Positions 1 to 7,955 of a DNA stretch of 64,000 nucleotides are shown here, in pieces. The notes beneath the pieces were generated by a model. That model saw only the letters and a program-made list of their open reading frames with translations. It was not told the origin of the DNA and did not search any database. Position numbers and translations under genes: made by a program. Each line of letters starts with the position of its first letter. Position 1 is the first letter of the stretch. The stretch is from Streptomyces sp. CB02009 (GTDB lineage: Bacteria > Actinomycetota > Actinomycetes > Streptomycetales > Streptomycetaceae), in contig NZ_LIVV01000001.1 in NCBI RefSeq assembly GCF_001905825.1, forward strand, positions 35,473-99,472. The letters run 5' to 3'.

Positions 1-62
1 CCCGGCCCCACCCACCCAGATCCCGGACCCACCCGCCCACGACCCTCACCTGCGAGGTCGCC

Positions 63-587
63 ATGACCATCGATCCACCGCCCGAGCCGGCTCCCGGCCC
101 CGGTGAGCCCGTCCCGTCGAGCCCCGCCGGCCTCGCCGACGCCGCCGACCCGGTCGCGCCGGTCCGCGGAGCCCGTGCGGCCTTCCGGCGCTGGCGCCGC
201 ACCCGGCCGTTCTGGGCGACGGTCTGGACCGCGCTCGGCGGATTCGTCATCTTCTTCCTGCCGATGGCACCGCTCGGGAAGATCCTCCAGGTCGGCGTCG
301 GAGGGATCGCGGGCATGGCGGGCGGCGTCGTCCTCATGGCGATGGCCCTCCTCATGCTGCTGCTGCCCGGCCAGCGCCACACGGCCGGCGTCATCGCGGT
401 GATCGCCGGGGTCGCCTCGTTCCCGCTGTCGAACCTCGGCGGGCTCTTCGTCGGCATGGTCCTGTCCGTCCTCGGAGGATCCATGGCCTTCGCCTGGCTC
501 CCCGAGAAGCCCGTCGGGCGGAAGGGCGGCCCCTTCCGCCGCCGGACGAGGCCGGCCGGCGTGTCCGTGGGGAGCGGATCCGTATGA
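63..587 (+). CDS. DUF6114 family membrane protein
   Basis: A 174-residue protein of the DUF6114 type, known almost only from Streptomyces and relatives; no biochemical function is established. After a Pro-rich cytosolic head (about residues 1-45) comes the family hallmark RRTRPFW around residue 50, then four hydrophobic segments to about residue 150, containing LLLPGQRHTAG, a motif repeated in the paralogue at 1363. The C-terminus is basic. The ATG is preceded by GAGG at 54-57, 5 bases away. The stop overlaps the ATG of the next gene (ATGA), so this is the first visible gene of a translationally coupled run of five. Family assignment is from remembered sequence character. Confidence 0.8.
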   Translation: MTIDPPPEPAPGPGEPVPSSPAGLADAADPVAPVRGARAAFRRWRRTRPFWATVWTALGGFVIFFLPMAPLGKILQVGVGGIAGMAGGVVLMAMALLMLLLPGQRHTAGVIAVIAGVASFPLSNLGGLFVGMVLSVLGGSMAFAWLPEKPVGRKGGPFRRRTRPAGVSVGSGSV

Positions 588-1369
588 ACCGGAGCCCGTT
601 CAGCCCCCGCCGCGTCGGACCGGCCCTCGCCCGGATACGTACCACCGGAACCCGCGCCGCCGTCGACTGGAACGCCCGGATGCTCGCCGAGGCGGCCGAC
701 GGCACCCGGCGCGGGACCCGCTGGGGACGCGGCGCGCTCGCCCTCGTCCCCTCCGCCGTCGCCGTCGGCGTCCTCGGCGCCGCGCTCGCGCAGGGGGCGC
801 TCGCCGCCAACTTCAGTGTCGCGGGACAGCCGTTCACCCTCACGTCCAACGGGGTCGAGGGCAGTGGATTCGGCGCCATCGTCAACACACCGGCCGTCGG
901 GCGCCCGGACGGCAGTACGACCACCAACACGGCGATGGCGCGCGTCGGTTTCGCCAGCGCCGGACTCGCCGGGCTCTGCGGGATCGTCCACCAGACCATC
1001 GCGGGCGTCCCGTACTCGCTCCTCCTGACGGGCGGTCAGAAGGTGACGGCCACCCCGCCCACCGCCTTCAGCACCGACATCGACGCCTCGAACCTCTACA
1101 TCCAGGCGACCGAACTCCAGTCGTACGGGCCGACCACCCTCCAGAACGCGGTGCTCGGCCAGTCCGCCGACCAGGTCACCGTCGCCGGCAAGCCGCTCAC
1201 GGGCGCGCTGCCCGGCGGGTTCGGGCTGGGCTCGGCGGGCGGAGAAGGAGGCAGCTCCATCACGCTGCACGGACTCAGCGCCACGGCCTACGACGCCGAG
1301 ATGGCGGGCGCGCTCGTGCTGCCCGACCTGAAGATCAGGGTCGTCGCGGGATCGGCCTCCACATGCTGA
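584..1369 (+). CDS. DUF6230 family protein, membrane-anchored/exported
   Basis: A 261-residue protein of the DUF6230 type, whose role is unknown. A cytosolic basic stretch of about 45 residues is followed by one hydrophobic segment (around 46-70, ALALVPSAVAVGVLGAALAQ) that looks like a signal anchor or signal peptide. The rest is a Gly/Thr/Ser-rich extracytoplasmic domain with the family phrase NFSVAGQPFTLTSNGVEG just after the membrane segment and paired Cys (LCGIVH and the terminal STC). It overlaps the DUF6114 gene upstream by ATGA and the DUF6114 gene downstream by 7 bp, implying joint translation and probably one membrane complex. Confidence 0.8.
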   Translation: MNRSPFSPRRVGPALARIRTTGTRAAVDWNARMLAEAADGTRRGTRWGRGALALVPSAVAVGVLGAALAQGALAANFSVAGQPFTLTSNGVEGSGFGAIVNTPAVGRPDGSTTTNTAMARVGFASAGLAGLCGIVHQTIAGVPYSLLLTGGQKVTATPPTAFSTDIDASNLYIQATELQSYGPTTLQNAVLGQSADQVTVAGKPLTGALPGGFGLGSAGGEGGSSITLHGLSATAYDAEMAGALVLPDLKIRVVAGSASTC

Positions 1370-1758
1370 GCCGGCTGACGCACGCGTACGCGTGGTTCCG
1401 GGCCTTCCGCCGTACACGGCCGTTCTGGGGCGGGGTGTGGCTGGTCGCCGGGGGCTGGACCGTCCTCAAGTTCTCCCTCAGCTCCCTGCAGCTGATCGTC
1501 AGCACGGGCTTCGGGGGAGTGGCCGGCTACCTCGTGGGCGGCGGGATGATCCTGTGCGGCCTCCTCCCGCTGGCACTGCCCGGCCAGCGCTACACCTTCG
1601 GGCTCATCGGCGTGGTCCTCGCGGTCGTCTCGCTCGTCGTCTCCAACCTCGGGGGCTTCCTGCTCGGCATGGCCCTCGGCGTCCTCGGCGGATCCATGAT
1701 GGTCGGCTGGGGCGCCAAACGGCCCCGCCGCCGGATGCCGGCGGAGGCGGAGGGGTGA
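1363..1758 (+). CDS. DUF6114 family membrane protein (second copy)
   Basis: A 131-residue DUF6114 paralogue of the gene at 63, without its Pro-rich head. It starts with FRRTRPFWGGVW near residue 20 and has four membrane segments including LALPGQRYTFGLIGVVLAV. The ATG at 1363 lies inside the end of the DUF6230 gene (7-bp overlap). The alternation DUF6114/DUF6230/DUF6114 suggests duplication of a two-gene unit. Function unknown; integral cytoplasmic-membrane location is clear from hydropathy. Confidence 0.8.
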   Translation: MLSRLTHAYAWFRAFRRTRPFWGGVWLVAGGWTVLKFSLSSLQLIVSTGFGGVAGYLVGGGMILCGLLPLALPGQRYTFGLIGVVLAVVSLVVSNLGGFLLGMALGVLGGSMMVGWGAKRPRRRMPAEAEG

Positions 1759-2432
1759 GGAGCATGCCCGCGAGGACGAAGCCGCCGCAGGTGCGGGCGA
1801 CGGCGGTCCGCGCGACGCCGTCGGCCGGGGCGCGGCGCAGGGCCGTCGCCGTCACCGCCGCGCTCGTCCTCGCCGTCGTCACCGCGCTCTGGTCCGGGCA
1901 GCCGAGCCGCGCCGCCGGGGCGACGGCCGCCGTCGAGCCGATGGGCGTGCCCTTCCTGCCCTCCCCCGACCCGCTCCGCGTCACCATCGCCAGCATGGTC
2001 GCCGTCTCCATGACCGTCGAGAAGAACGTCACCATCCGGCTCTCCGACGGCACCACGCGCGTCACCAACCGGTACACCTTCACCAAGCTCAAGATCCGCT
2101 CGCACATGAACGTGACGCAGCGGGCGGCGGGCCACACCGTCACCATCGACGTCCCCGGCGAGGGTTCCCTCGGCGGGTACGACAGCGCGGGCAAGCCCGA
2201 GACGACGACGATGTGGGGCACCATCTCCCAGGTCTGCGTCCGCGTGCTCGTGAAGATCTGCGGAGTGCAGGGACTCCTCGACTTCTTCGGCTCCCTCATC
2301 CCGCTCACCGCGGGGGCCGAGGACTTCGTCGGGGACGTCTACGCGATCCGCACGGTCGACGACCACGCGGCGCTGAACTCCACCGACAACCCCGTCCACC
2401 TTCCCGGAACCATCACGGTGACCACGCCATGA
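1755..2432 (+). CDS. secreted protein of unknown function in the DUF6114/DUF6230 operon
   Basis: About 225 residues. A basic N-terminus and hydrophobic stretch (AVAVTAALVLAVVTALW) ending near SRAAGAT resemble a signal peptide. The mature part is polar, Thr/Val-rich, with two Cys close together (QVCVRVLVKICG, around residues 157-164). I recognise no family. The GTG at 1755 overlaps the previous stop (GTGA) and has GGAGG at 1743-1747, spacing 7; an ATG at 1764 is the alternative. Its stop overlaps the next ATG. The position between DUF6114 and DUF6230 members suggests it belongs to the same surface assembly. Confidence 0.72.
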   Translation: MRSMPARTKPPQVRATAVRATPSAGARRRAVAVTAALVLAVVTALWSGQPSRAAGATAAVEPMGVPFLPSPDPLRVTIASMVAVSMTVEKNVTIRLSDGTTRVTNRYTFTKLKIRSHMNVTQRAAGHTVTIDVPGEGSLGGYDSAGKPETTTMWGTISQVCVRVLVKICGVQGLLDFFGSLIPLTAGAEDFVGDVYAIRTVDDHAALNSTDNPVHLPGTITVTTP

Positions 2433-3319
2433 GCCCCGAGCACGAAGTCCGCCACGAGAGCCCGGCGAGCCCGGGGCGTCCCCCGACCCCGGCGAGCCCG
2501 GGGCGTCCCCCGAGCGCGGCGAGCTCGGGGCGTCCCCCGGGCCCCGCGAGCCCGGGTCGTCCCCCGGGCCCCGCGAGCTCGGGTCGTCCTCCGCGCCCCG
2601 CGAGCCCCGCGCATCGCCCCAGCCCCCCGGGCCGCGGTCCGGAAGGGCGTACCCACTGGCGCCGGTCCCTCGCCGTCGCCGTGCCCGCGCTCCTGGCGGC
2701 CGGCGGCCTCGGCTCCGCCATGGCGAGCGGCGCGCTCGCCGTCGGCCTCCAGGTCCAGGACCGGCCCGTCGACTTCACGACGAGCAGCCTGTACGGGACG
2801 CAGTACGGCGCCGCGGTCGTCGACCAGACCGTCGTCCGGCCCGACGGCTCGACCGGATCCGTCCGGGTCCTCCGCATGGGGTTCGCGGACGGGATGCTCA
2901 ACGGCCTCTGCCTGAGCCGGCGGCAGGAGATCGCGGGAGCCACGTACACGCTGCTCCTCACCCTCGGCGACGACAACCCGGGCTCCTGGGAGATCAGGAC
3001 CAGGAACACCGTCCTCGACCTGCGGAACGCCACTGGGGTCCTCGACATGGACGGCGTCGTCGACCTCAACACCAACGGCACCGACGTGAGGACCGTCAAG
3101 GACGCGAGCGGGGCGTACGTCGTGAACCCGCTGAACAGCCCGCAGCACCGCTTCGGCATCCAGGCGCGGTACGCCAAGTTCGACCGGATCGTCGGCACCG
3201 CCCAGGACTTCCAGATACCGGGGCTCCTCACCACACCGAAGCTCAAGCTCTCCGTGCGCCCGGGCACCGTCGCCTGCCCCGCCCCGGCGGCGCCCACCGG
3301 GACCCCCGGCACCCCGTGA
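2429..3319 (+). CDS. DUF6230 family protein with repeat-bearing N-terminus
   Basis: About 296 residues. Residues roughly 8-62 are six imperfect nine-residue repeats of the type PASPGRPPG, encoded by 27-bp tandem DNA repeats. Then a basic stretch and one membrane segment (LAVAVPALLAAGGLGSAMASGALA) precede a DUF6230-like extracytoplasmic domain (VGLQVQDRPVDFTTSSLYG). The ATG at 2429 overlaps the previous stop (ATGA), which fixes the start. The repeats lie on the cytosolic side before the membrane segment and are absent from the paralogue at 584. Last gene of the coupled run. Function unknown. Confidence 0.78.
   Translation: MSPEHEVRHESPASPGRPPTPASPGRPPSAASSGRPPGPASPGRPPGPASSGRPPRPASPAHRPSPPGRGPEGRTHWRRSLAVAVPALLAAGGLGSAMASGALAVGLQVQDRPVDFTTSSLYGTQYGAAVVDQTVVRPDGSTGSVRVLRMGFADGMLNGLCLSRRQEIAGATYTLLLTLGDDNPGSWEIRTRNTVLDLRNATGVLDMDGVVDLNTNGTDVRTVKDASGAYVVNPLNSPQHRFGIQARYAKFDRIVGTAQDFQIPGLLTTPKLKLSVRPGTVACPAPAAPTGTPGTP
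2450..2620. repeat. 27-bp tandem repeats inside the second DUF6230 gene
   Basis: Six in-frame, slightly diverged units beginning GCGAGCCCGGGGCGTCCCCC. They encode Pro/Arg/Gly/Ser-rich nine-residue repeats. The even unit length keeps the frame, so copy number could vary between strains without disrupting the protein. Confidence 0.8.
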
Positions 3320-3554
3320 CGACAGGAACGCCTCCCCGTCCGCCGGGGTTCCGTATCTGACGGACCGTGCGACCTGGCAGACTGCGGGCCTCACGGTCGA
3401 CTCCCCCCGTGTCGTGAGCGGACCGCTCCACCGGGGAAGCGGCAAGCGACTCCTGGAGGCCCACCATGGCGCAGCAGCCCGGACAGCAGGCGGTCCGCAC
3501 GAGCGGACGGCCCCGCCGGCCACCGCACCGGACCGGGAGGGGGGCGAGCGCCCG

Positions 3555-4202
3555 ATGACGCTCTGCCCCACCCGTCGTGCCGACCCCGGCGCGTTCGTCG
3601 TCCGCAGCGAGCCCGCCGTGCCGACCGCGGCCGTGCTGCTGCTCCACGGGGGCCGTGCCGACGGCCCCGGGCCGCCCCCCGCCCTCAACCTGCCCGCGCT
3701 GCGCATGCGGCCCTTCGCCGCCGCGGTGAGCCGGGCCGTCCGGGGCCGGAACGTGCTGATCGCCGAGGTCCGCTACCGCCACCGCGGCTGGAACGGCGAG
3801 AGCGCCGACGCCGCGCGAGACGCCGAGAGCGCGCTCGTACGGCTCCGGGAACAGGCCGGGTCCGTCCCCGTCGTCCTCGTCGGCCACTCGATGGGGGGCC
3901 GCGCGGCACTCGCCGCCGCGGGAGACCCCGCCGTCCGCGGTGTCGTCGCCCTGGCGCCCTGGTGCCCCACCGACGAACCCGTCGACCACCTCGGCGGTCG
4001 GCGGCTCTACCTGCTCCACGACGAGAGCGACCGCGTCACCTCGGCCCGCGCGTCCTGGGACTTCGTCCGCAGGGCCCGTGCGGCGGGCGCCGACGCGGCG
4101 GGCATCCCGATGCCGACGGGCGGCCACGCGATGCTGCGGGGCGCCCATCTGTGGCACCGCCGGGCGGCCGAACTCACGGCGGCGCTGCTGTCGCACGGGT
4201 GA
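3555..4202 (+). CDS. alpha/beta hydrolase (dienelactone-hydrolase-like)
   Basis: About 215 residues from the ATG at 3555; the frame stays open to a GTG at 3414, but the extra N-terminus is low-complexity. Alpha/beta-hydrolase signs: LLLHGGRADG for the oxyanion-hole region, nucleophile elbow GHSMGG around residue 111, Asp in HDESDR, and a late His in GGHAML, giving a plausible Ser-Asp-His triad. Substrate cannot be predicted; cytosolic, no signal peptide. Starts about 235 bp after the DUF6230 run, with no conserved partner visible. The GGAGGGG at about 3536 is a little far from the ATG, so the start is uncertain. Confidence 0.75.
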   Translation: MTLCPTRRADPGAFVVRSEPAVPTAAVLLLHGGRADGPGPPPALNLPALRMRPFAAAVSRAVRGRNVLIAEVRYRHRGWNGESADAARDAESALVRLREQAGSVPVVLVGHSMGGRAALAAAGDPAVRGVVALAPWCPTDEPVDHLGGRRLYLLHDESDRVTSARASWDFVRRARAAGADAAGIPMPTGGHAMLRGAHLWHRRAAELTAALLSHG

Positions 4203-4321
4203 GGAGCCACGGCTGAGGGGCCACGGCCGCGGTGGCGCGCGGCCTACGCGTGGATCGCACCGGGCGGGGCCCCGCGCATCAGTGGGCCGCGATCGAGGCG
4301 TACGCCACGGCCGACCGGCCC

Positions 4322-5074
4322 CTAGGGGGTGACCAGGCCCGCGCACGCCGCGCGCGTCGCCCCGTGAACCGCGCGGGCCAGGCGGGCGCCCCACAGCGAG
4401 CGCGGGCCGGCGAACGGCTCCCCGTGGGTGTGGGCATCGGTGTCGGTGTCGGTACGGGGGTCGGTGCCGGCGCCCGCGCGGGGGCCGGTCTCGGTGCGGG
4501 GAACGATGGGTGTCGGGGCCGCCACGCAGACCGCGTCCGTCGGTGTGCCCGAGGCGTCCGCGCCGAGTTCCACCAGGGCCTGCACCTTCGCCTCGGTGGC
4601 GGTGGCCACCGCGTTCACGAGGGCCGCGTCCGTGAGGGGGACGGGCAGCGACACGATGATGTTGATCGTGCCGGGGCGGGGGAGCGCGACGCCACCGGCG
4701 CCCGGTGCCGCGGCCCAGCCCCGTACGCCGATCCCCGCGGTGACCACCGCCCGCACACCGCCGTCCTCGGCGTGGCAACGGTCCGCGACCGAGGCGGCCG
4801 TCATCAGACCCACACCCGCGCCGGTGAGCCCCGCCTCGGCGGCCAGGTCGCGGAGGTGGGCGACGGGATCGAGCCGGTCGTAGCCGGGCGGAACCTGGGC
4901 GTTGACCACCCAGGCGCGCTCGCCGATGCCGCCGCCGAGCACGGCGCTCGACACCATGCGGTGGCCCGGCCCCGGAGCCCACACCAGGAGCGGGAGCTCG
5001 TGGCCCCGCTCCGTGTGGGTGAGCAGAGCCGCGTCGGCGAGAGACGTGCTGGTCAGGAGGGTTCGGGTAGGCAC
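4322..5074 (-). CDS. cbiZ: adenosylcobinamide amidohydrolase (CbiZ family)
   Basis: 250 residues. Resembles CbiZ, which removes the aminopropanol arm of adenosylcobinamide (or pseudo-corrinoids) to give adenosylcobyrate for salvage and remodelling into cobalamin. Family-typical stretches include SSAVLGGGIGERAWVVNAQV near residue 42, VGLMTAAS near 88, TAGIGVRGWAAAPG, and GTINIIVSLPVPLTDAALVN near 135. A His/Asp/Thr-rich insertion (around 200-215) is low complexity. No other cobalamin gene is adjacent, so it acts as an isolated salvage gene here. Convergent with the hydrolase at 3555 and upstream of the haemoglobin gene on the same strand after a 28-bp gap. Confidence 0.85.
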   Translation of the reverse strand: MPTRTLLTSTSLADAALLTHTERGHELPLLVWAPGPGHRMVSSAVLGGGIGERAWVVNAQVPPGYDRLDPVAHLRDLAAEAGLTGAGVGLMTAASVADRCHAEDGGVRAVVTAGIGVRGWAAAPGAGGVALPRPGTINIIVSLPVPLTDAALVNAVATATEAKVQALVELGADASGTPTDAVCVAAPTPIVPRTETGPRAGAGTDPRTDTDTDAHTHGEPFAGPRSLWGARLARAVHGATRAACAGLVTP

Positions 5075-5102
5075 CCCCGCACCCTAGGCGGTGCCCCGCT
5101 GA

Positions 5103-5561
5103 TCAGGCGAGGCCGTCCCAGCCCCAGCGGGGTGTGGGGCCGGGTTCGCCGAGGTCCGTGCCGGGCGCGGAGGCCGACACGTCCTTGGCGATGCGGGTGC
5201 CCCAGTCGAAGTACTCCACCACCCGGCGGCGCAGCAGCTCGTCGTCCGGCAGCTCCTTCTCCACGGCCGCCGTCATCAGCTCCATCCAGCGCAGCCGCTG
5301 CTCCTCCGTGATGCCGAGCCCGAGGTGGGCGCGGAGCAGGGCCTGGTGCCCGCCGAGTTCCTCCGTGAACCCGGCGGGGCCCGAGAACACCTCCGCCAGC
5401 CAGACGGCGACGTGCTCCACATGGGCGGCGGTGAAGTCGGCGAAGACCGGTGCGAGGAGGGGGTCGGCGAGGACCCCCTCGTAGAACGTTCCGGAGAGCC
5501 TGCGGAGCGCGTCGGCGCCGCCCACGGCCTCGTACAGCGTGTTCGTGTGCTCGGCGGTCAT
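5103..5561 (-). CDS. group II truncated haemoglobin (bacterial globin)
   Basis: About 152 residues. The pattern LYEAVGGADALRRLSGTFYEGVLADPLLAPVF is the N-terminal half of a group II truncated globin. HVEHVAVWLAEVFSGP and GGHQALLRAH supply the haem-side helices with the proximal His, and RWMELM the conserved Trp of helix G. Likely roles are O2/NO handling or electron transfer in the cytosol. An in-frame ATG lies 45 bp further upstream, but the one at 5561 has GGAGG 6 bases before it, so that start is preferred. The C-terminal tail (PTPRWGWDGLA) is typical of actinobacterial copies. Confidence 0.88.
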   Translation of the reverse strand: MTAEHTNTLYEAVGGADALRRLSGTFYEGVLADPLLAPVFADFTAAHVEHVAVWLAEVFSGPAGFTEELGGHQALLRAHLGLGITEEQRLRWMELMTAAVEKELPDDELLRRRVVEYFDWGTRIAKDVSASAPGTDLGEPGPTPRWGWDGLA

Positions 5562-5598
5562 GGAGGGCCTCCGGATCCGTGATGTGGCCTCCCAGCTT

Positions 5599-6273
5599 TC
5601 ACGCAACAGGCCCGGGATCCAAGGATGTTCGCTCTCGGCGGGGCGGGGTGGCCTCCTCGGTTCCGCCGGTGTTCCAGGTCTCCGGCGGCCAGTGGCGGCT
5701 CAGATGCCTCAGCTCCACCGAGAGGGCCGCCCTCATCAGTTCGCGGGCGCGGTCCAGCGGCAGTGCGCCGCTCAGCCAGCGGGTGCTGAGTCCCTCCGTG
5801 AGGGCGGTCAGGCGCTCCGCGGACGCGGTGAGCGTCGGCGCGGGAACGGCCGGGCAGGCCTCGGCCAACAACGCCGCGACGTCGTGCACCCAGGTCAGGC
5901 CGGCTCGGGCGAGCTCGGTGCGCAGCTCCGGTTCGAAGACCGCGCTGGCCCGCAGCTCGCCCCACGCCGTGCTGTTCTCCCGTACCTCGGGCAGGTCCTG
6001 GAACTCCAGGAGCAGGGACCGCTCCAGTTCCTGACGGGCGTCGAAGCCTTCGGCCGAGCCCTCGTCCGCCGCCGTGTACCGATCGGCCCGGTCGCTGATG
6101 AACTCCAGCGTGTGGCGCAGGATGCCCGCCCGGTCCTTGAAGTGGTAGTAGATCAGGGCGGTGGACACCCTGGCCTCGACCGCCAGCTCCTCCACCCGCA
6201 GTCCGCGGACCCCGCGCCGCGCGATGACTCGGGCGGCCCCCTCCAGGATCGCCGTTCGGCGGTCTGTGGCCAC
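5599..6273 (-). CDS. TetR family regulator 1 of the deiminase regulon
   Basis: 224 residues, GTG start with GGAGG 6 bases upstream. The N-terminal helix-turn-helix covers about residues 10-55; the recognition region VEARVSTALIYYHFKDRAGILRH is nearly identical to those of the TetR proteins at 15976 and 18584, so all three should read the same DNA. The C-terminal ligand/dimer domain is similar to those two as well (RENSTAWGELRASAVFEPELR). The gene is divergent from the deiminase at 6544, and two copies of the 17-bp operator lie in the 270-bp gap, so it probably represses both itself and the deiminase. The inducer is unknown. Confidence 0.88.
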   Translation of the reverse strand: MATDRRTAILEGAARVIARRGVRGLRVEELAVEARVSTALIYYHFKDRAGILRHTLEFISDRADRYTAADEGSAEGFDARQELERSLLLEFQDLPEVRENSTAWGELRASAVFEPELRTELARAGLTWVHDVAALLAEACPAVPAPTLTASAERLTALTEGLSTRWLSGALPLDRARELMRAALSVELRHLSRHWPPETWNTGGTEEATPPRRERTSLDPGPVA

Positions 6274-6310
6274 GTTGTGCCTCCTTGTCGTCGCTCGGAG
6301 TATCTCATGC

Positions 6311-6327
6311 TGACTGAATCTTTAGTT
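6311..6327. promoter_or_regulatory. deiminase-regulon operator copy 1
   Basis: TGACTGAATCTTTAGTT, an imperfect inverted repeat 38 bp upstream of the TetR1 start. It matches five further copies in the window (consensus TGACTGAAWYTTYAGTY). Its position fits autorepression of TetR1. Assignment to TetR1 is inference from position and shared recognition helices. Confidence 0.7.
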
Positions 6328-6477
6328 GGGTCCCTGATGAGGTCGTATGACAGGGGTGCGGGCGCGGTGCGGGGTGCGGTGCGGCGTGGTTGTGGAGCCT
6401 CGAATCGGCTCGTGAAGTGCGCTTGTGCCGTGCTGCGGCTCGGTTGTCGGGTCGCACTGCTGTCCCGAGCGAGCATT

Positions 6478-6494
6478 TGACTGAATTTTCAGTT
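6478..6494. promoter_or_regulatory. deiminase-regulon operator copy 2 with promoter
   Basis: TGACTGAATTTTCAGTT, 50 bp before the deiminase start at 6544. The first bases form TTGACT (6477-6482), a good -35 box; 17 bases on is CAGGAT (6500-6505), a weak -10. A repressor bound here would cover the -35 and most of the spacer. The deiminase RBS is GGGAG at 6534-6538. Confidence 0.7.
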
Positions 6495-6543
6495 CGGTCC
6501 AGGATGGCCGGGCATCCTCCCGCCCCTTCCTCAAGGGAGTTCC

Positions 6544-7704
6544 ATGGACATGCCAGTCACCACTCGTCGCCGACTGCTCCGGTTCGGCGCCGCCGCCCTG
6601 CCGCTCGTCGCTCTCGGGGCGGCGCTGCCGACGGTCGCCCGCGCGGCGACGGCCCCGTCGGGCGCCACTCTGCGGATGCCCGCGGAGACCGACCAGCACG
6701 TACGCACCTTCATGGCCTGGCCCGCACTGTCGTCGGTCTGGTCCAGCCACCTCGGCGCGGTGCGCCGGGACATCGCCACCGTGGCGCACGAGATATCGCG
6801 GTACGAGCCCGTCGTCATGCTCGCCCGCCCCGACCAGGCGGCCGACGCCCGGTACACCTGCGGGAGCGGCGCCTACTACGGCATCGAGGTCGTCGAGATC
6901 GCCAACGACGACCTGTGGATCCGGGACTTCGGCCCCACCTTCGTCGTCGCCCCGGGCGCCGTGGCCGGCGTGGACACCAACTTCAACGGCTGGGGCAAGA
7001 CCGGCACGTCGTACGCGCAGCCCTACGCGAACGACGCCGCCGCGGCAGCGACCCTGCTCGGCCAGTACGGGATCGACCGCGTCCGGGCCCCGTTCGTGGG
7101 CGAGGGCGGGTCACTGGAGACCGACGGCGCGGGCACCCTGCTGGCCACGGTCAGCTCGCTCGTCAACGGCAACCGGAACCCGGGCATGAGCCAGGACCAG
7201 GTCGAGCAGGGCATGAAGTCCGTGCTCGGCGTCGACAAGGTCATCTGGGTACCGGGTCTGGCCGGCCAGGACATCACCGACGCCCACATCGACTGCCTGG
7301 CCCGCTTCACCGCGCCGGGGCAGGTCATCCTCGACAAGCCGGGCCCCGGCGTCGACAGCAAGTGGGTCGCCGTCTACGAGGAGACCAGGCGGATCCTGCA
7401 GGACGCGACCGACGCACAGGGCCGGCGGCTGACCATCACCGAACTGCCGGGCCCGGACCGGCGGTACATCCGCGGCCGGGGCAACGACTTCCTGTCCAGC
7501 TACACCAACTACTACACCGCGAACGGGGCGGTCCTCGTACCGCAGTTCGGCGACGGCTACGCCGACGGCGTCGCCTACGCGATTCTCCAGGCCGCGTATC
7601 CCGGGCGGAACGTCGTGCAGCTCAACATCGACAACATCGCGAGCGGGGGCGGCGGCATCCACTGCGCCACCCAGTCGCAGCCGGTCGTACCGCCGGCTGC
7701 CTGA
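6544..7704 (+). CDS. exported agmatine/peptidylarginine deiminase family protein 1 (Tat signal)
   Basis: 386 residues. The family (PF04371, agmatine deiminase and bacterial PAD) hydrolyses guanidino groups to ureido groups plus ammonia. A Tat-like signal (TTRRRLLRFG, hydrophobic core, cleavage near ARA around residue 35) predicts export, unlike classical cytosolic AguA. Catalytic landmarks are intact: DDLWIRD around 122, DITDAHID around 245, and GGGGIHC around 370 with the catalytic Cys. NFNGWG and the GNRNPG loop are also present. Divergent from TetR1 with the shared operator in between, and followed by a strong hairpin at 7723. The substrate may be agmatine, arginine or peptide arginine; sequence alone does not decide. 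Confidence 0.88.
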   Translation: MDMPVTTRRRLLRFGAAALPLVALGAALPTVARAATAPSGATLRMPAETDQHVRTFMAWPALSSVWSSHLGAVRRDIATVAHEISRYEPVVMLARPDQAADARYTCGSGAYYGIEVVEIANDDLWIRDFGPTFVVAPGAVAGVDTNFNGWGKTGTSYAQPYANDAAAAATLLGQYGIDRVRAPFVGEGGSLETDGAGTLLATVSSLVNGNRNPGMSQDQVEQGMKSVLGVDKVIWVPGLAGQDITDAHIDCLARFTAPGQVILDKPGPGVDSKWVAVYEETRRILQDATDAQGRRLTITELPGPDRRYIRGRGNDFLSSYTNYYTANGAVLVPQFGDGYADGVAYAILQAAYPGRNVVQLNIDNIASGGGGIHCATQSQPVVPPAA

Positions 7705-7722
7705 CCGGACGCTCCGACAGGA

Positions 7723-7761
7723 GACGCGTCGGTCGCCGACCTCCTCGGCGACCGGCGCGTC
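7723..7761. terminator. 17-bp hairpin terminator after deiminase 1
   Basis: An inverted repeat of 17 bases (7723-7739 with 7745-7761), one G-T wobble, and a 5-base loop CCTCC. It separates deiminase 1 from the convergent gene ending at 7956 and could work in both directions. The rest of the 250-bp gap shows no gene. Confidence 0.8.
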
Positions 7762-7955
7762 GTCCATGTGGCGACAGCCACCTCGTGAAAGGCAACACGG
7801 TGCACACCCCTCAGTCGCCGTACAGAAGGCGCGGGGAGCCCTGCGCGCGCGGACGGACCCCCCTCGGCGCAGACCGCTCCTCCCCCGCGGGGCATCCCCG
7901 CGGACCAGCCCGCTCGTCCGACGCATCGGGACGCGGGAGTTCGAAACCCCTGAGC

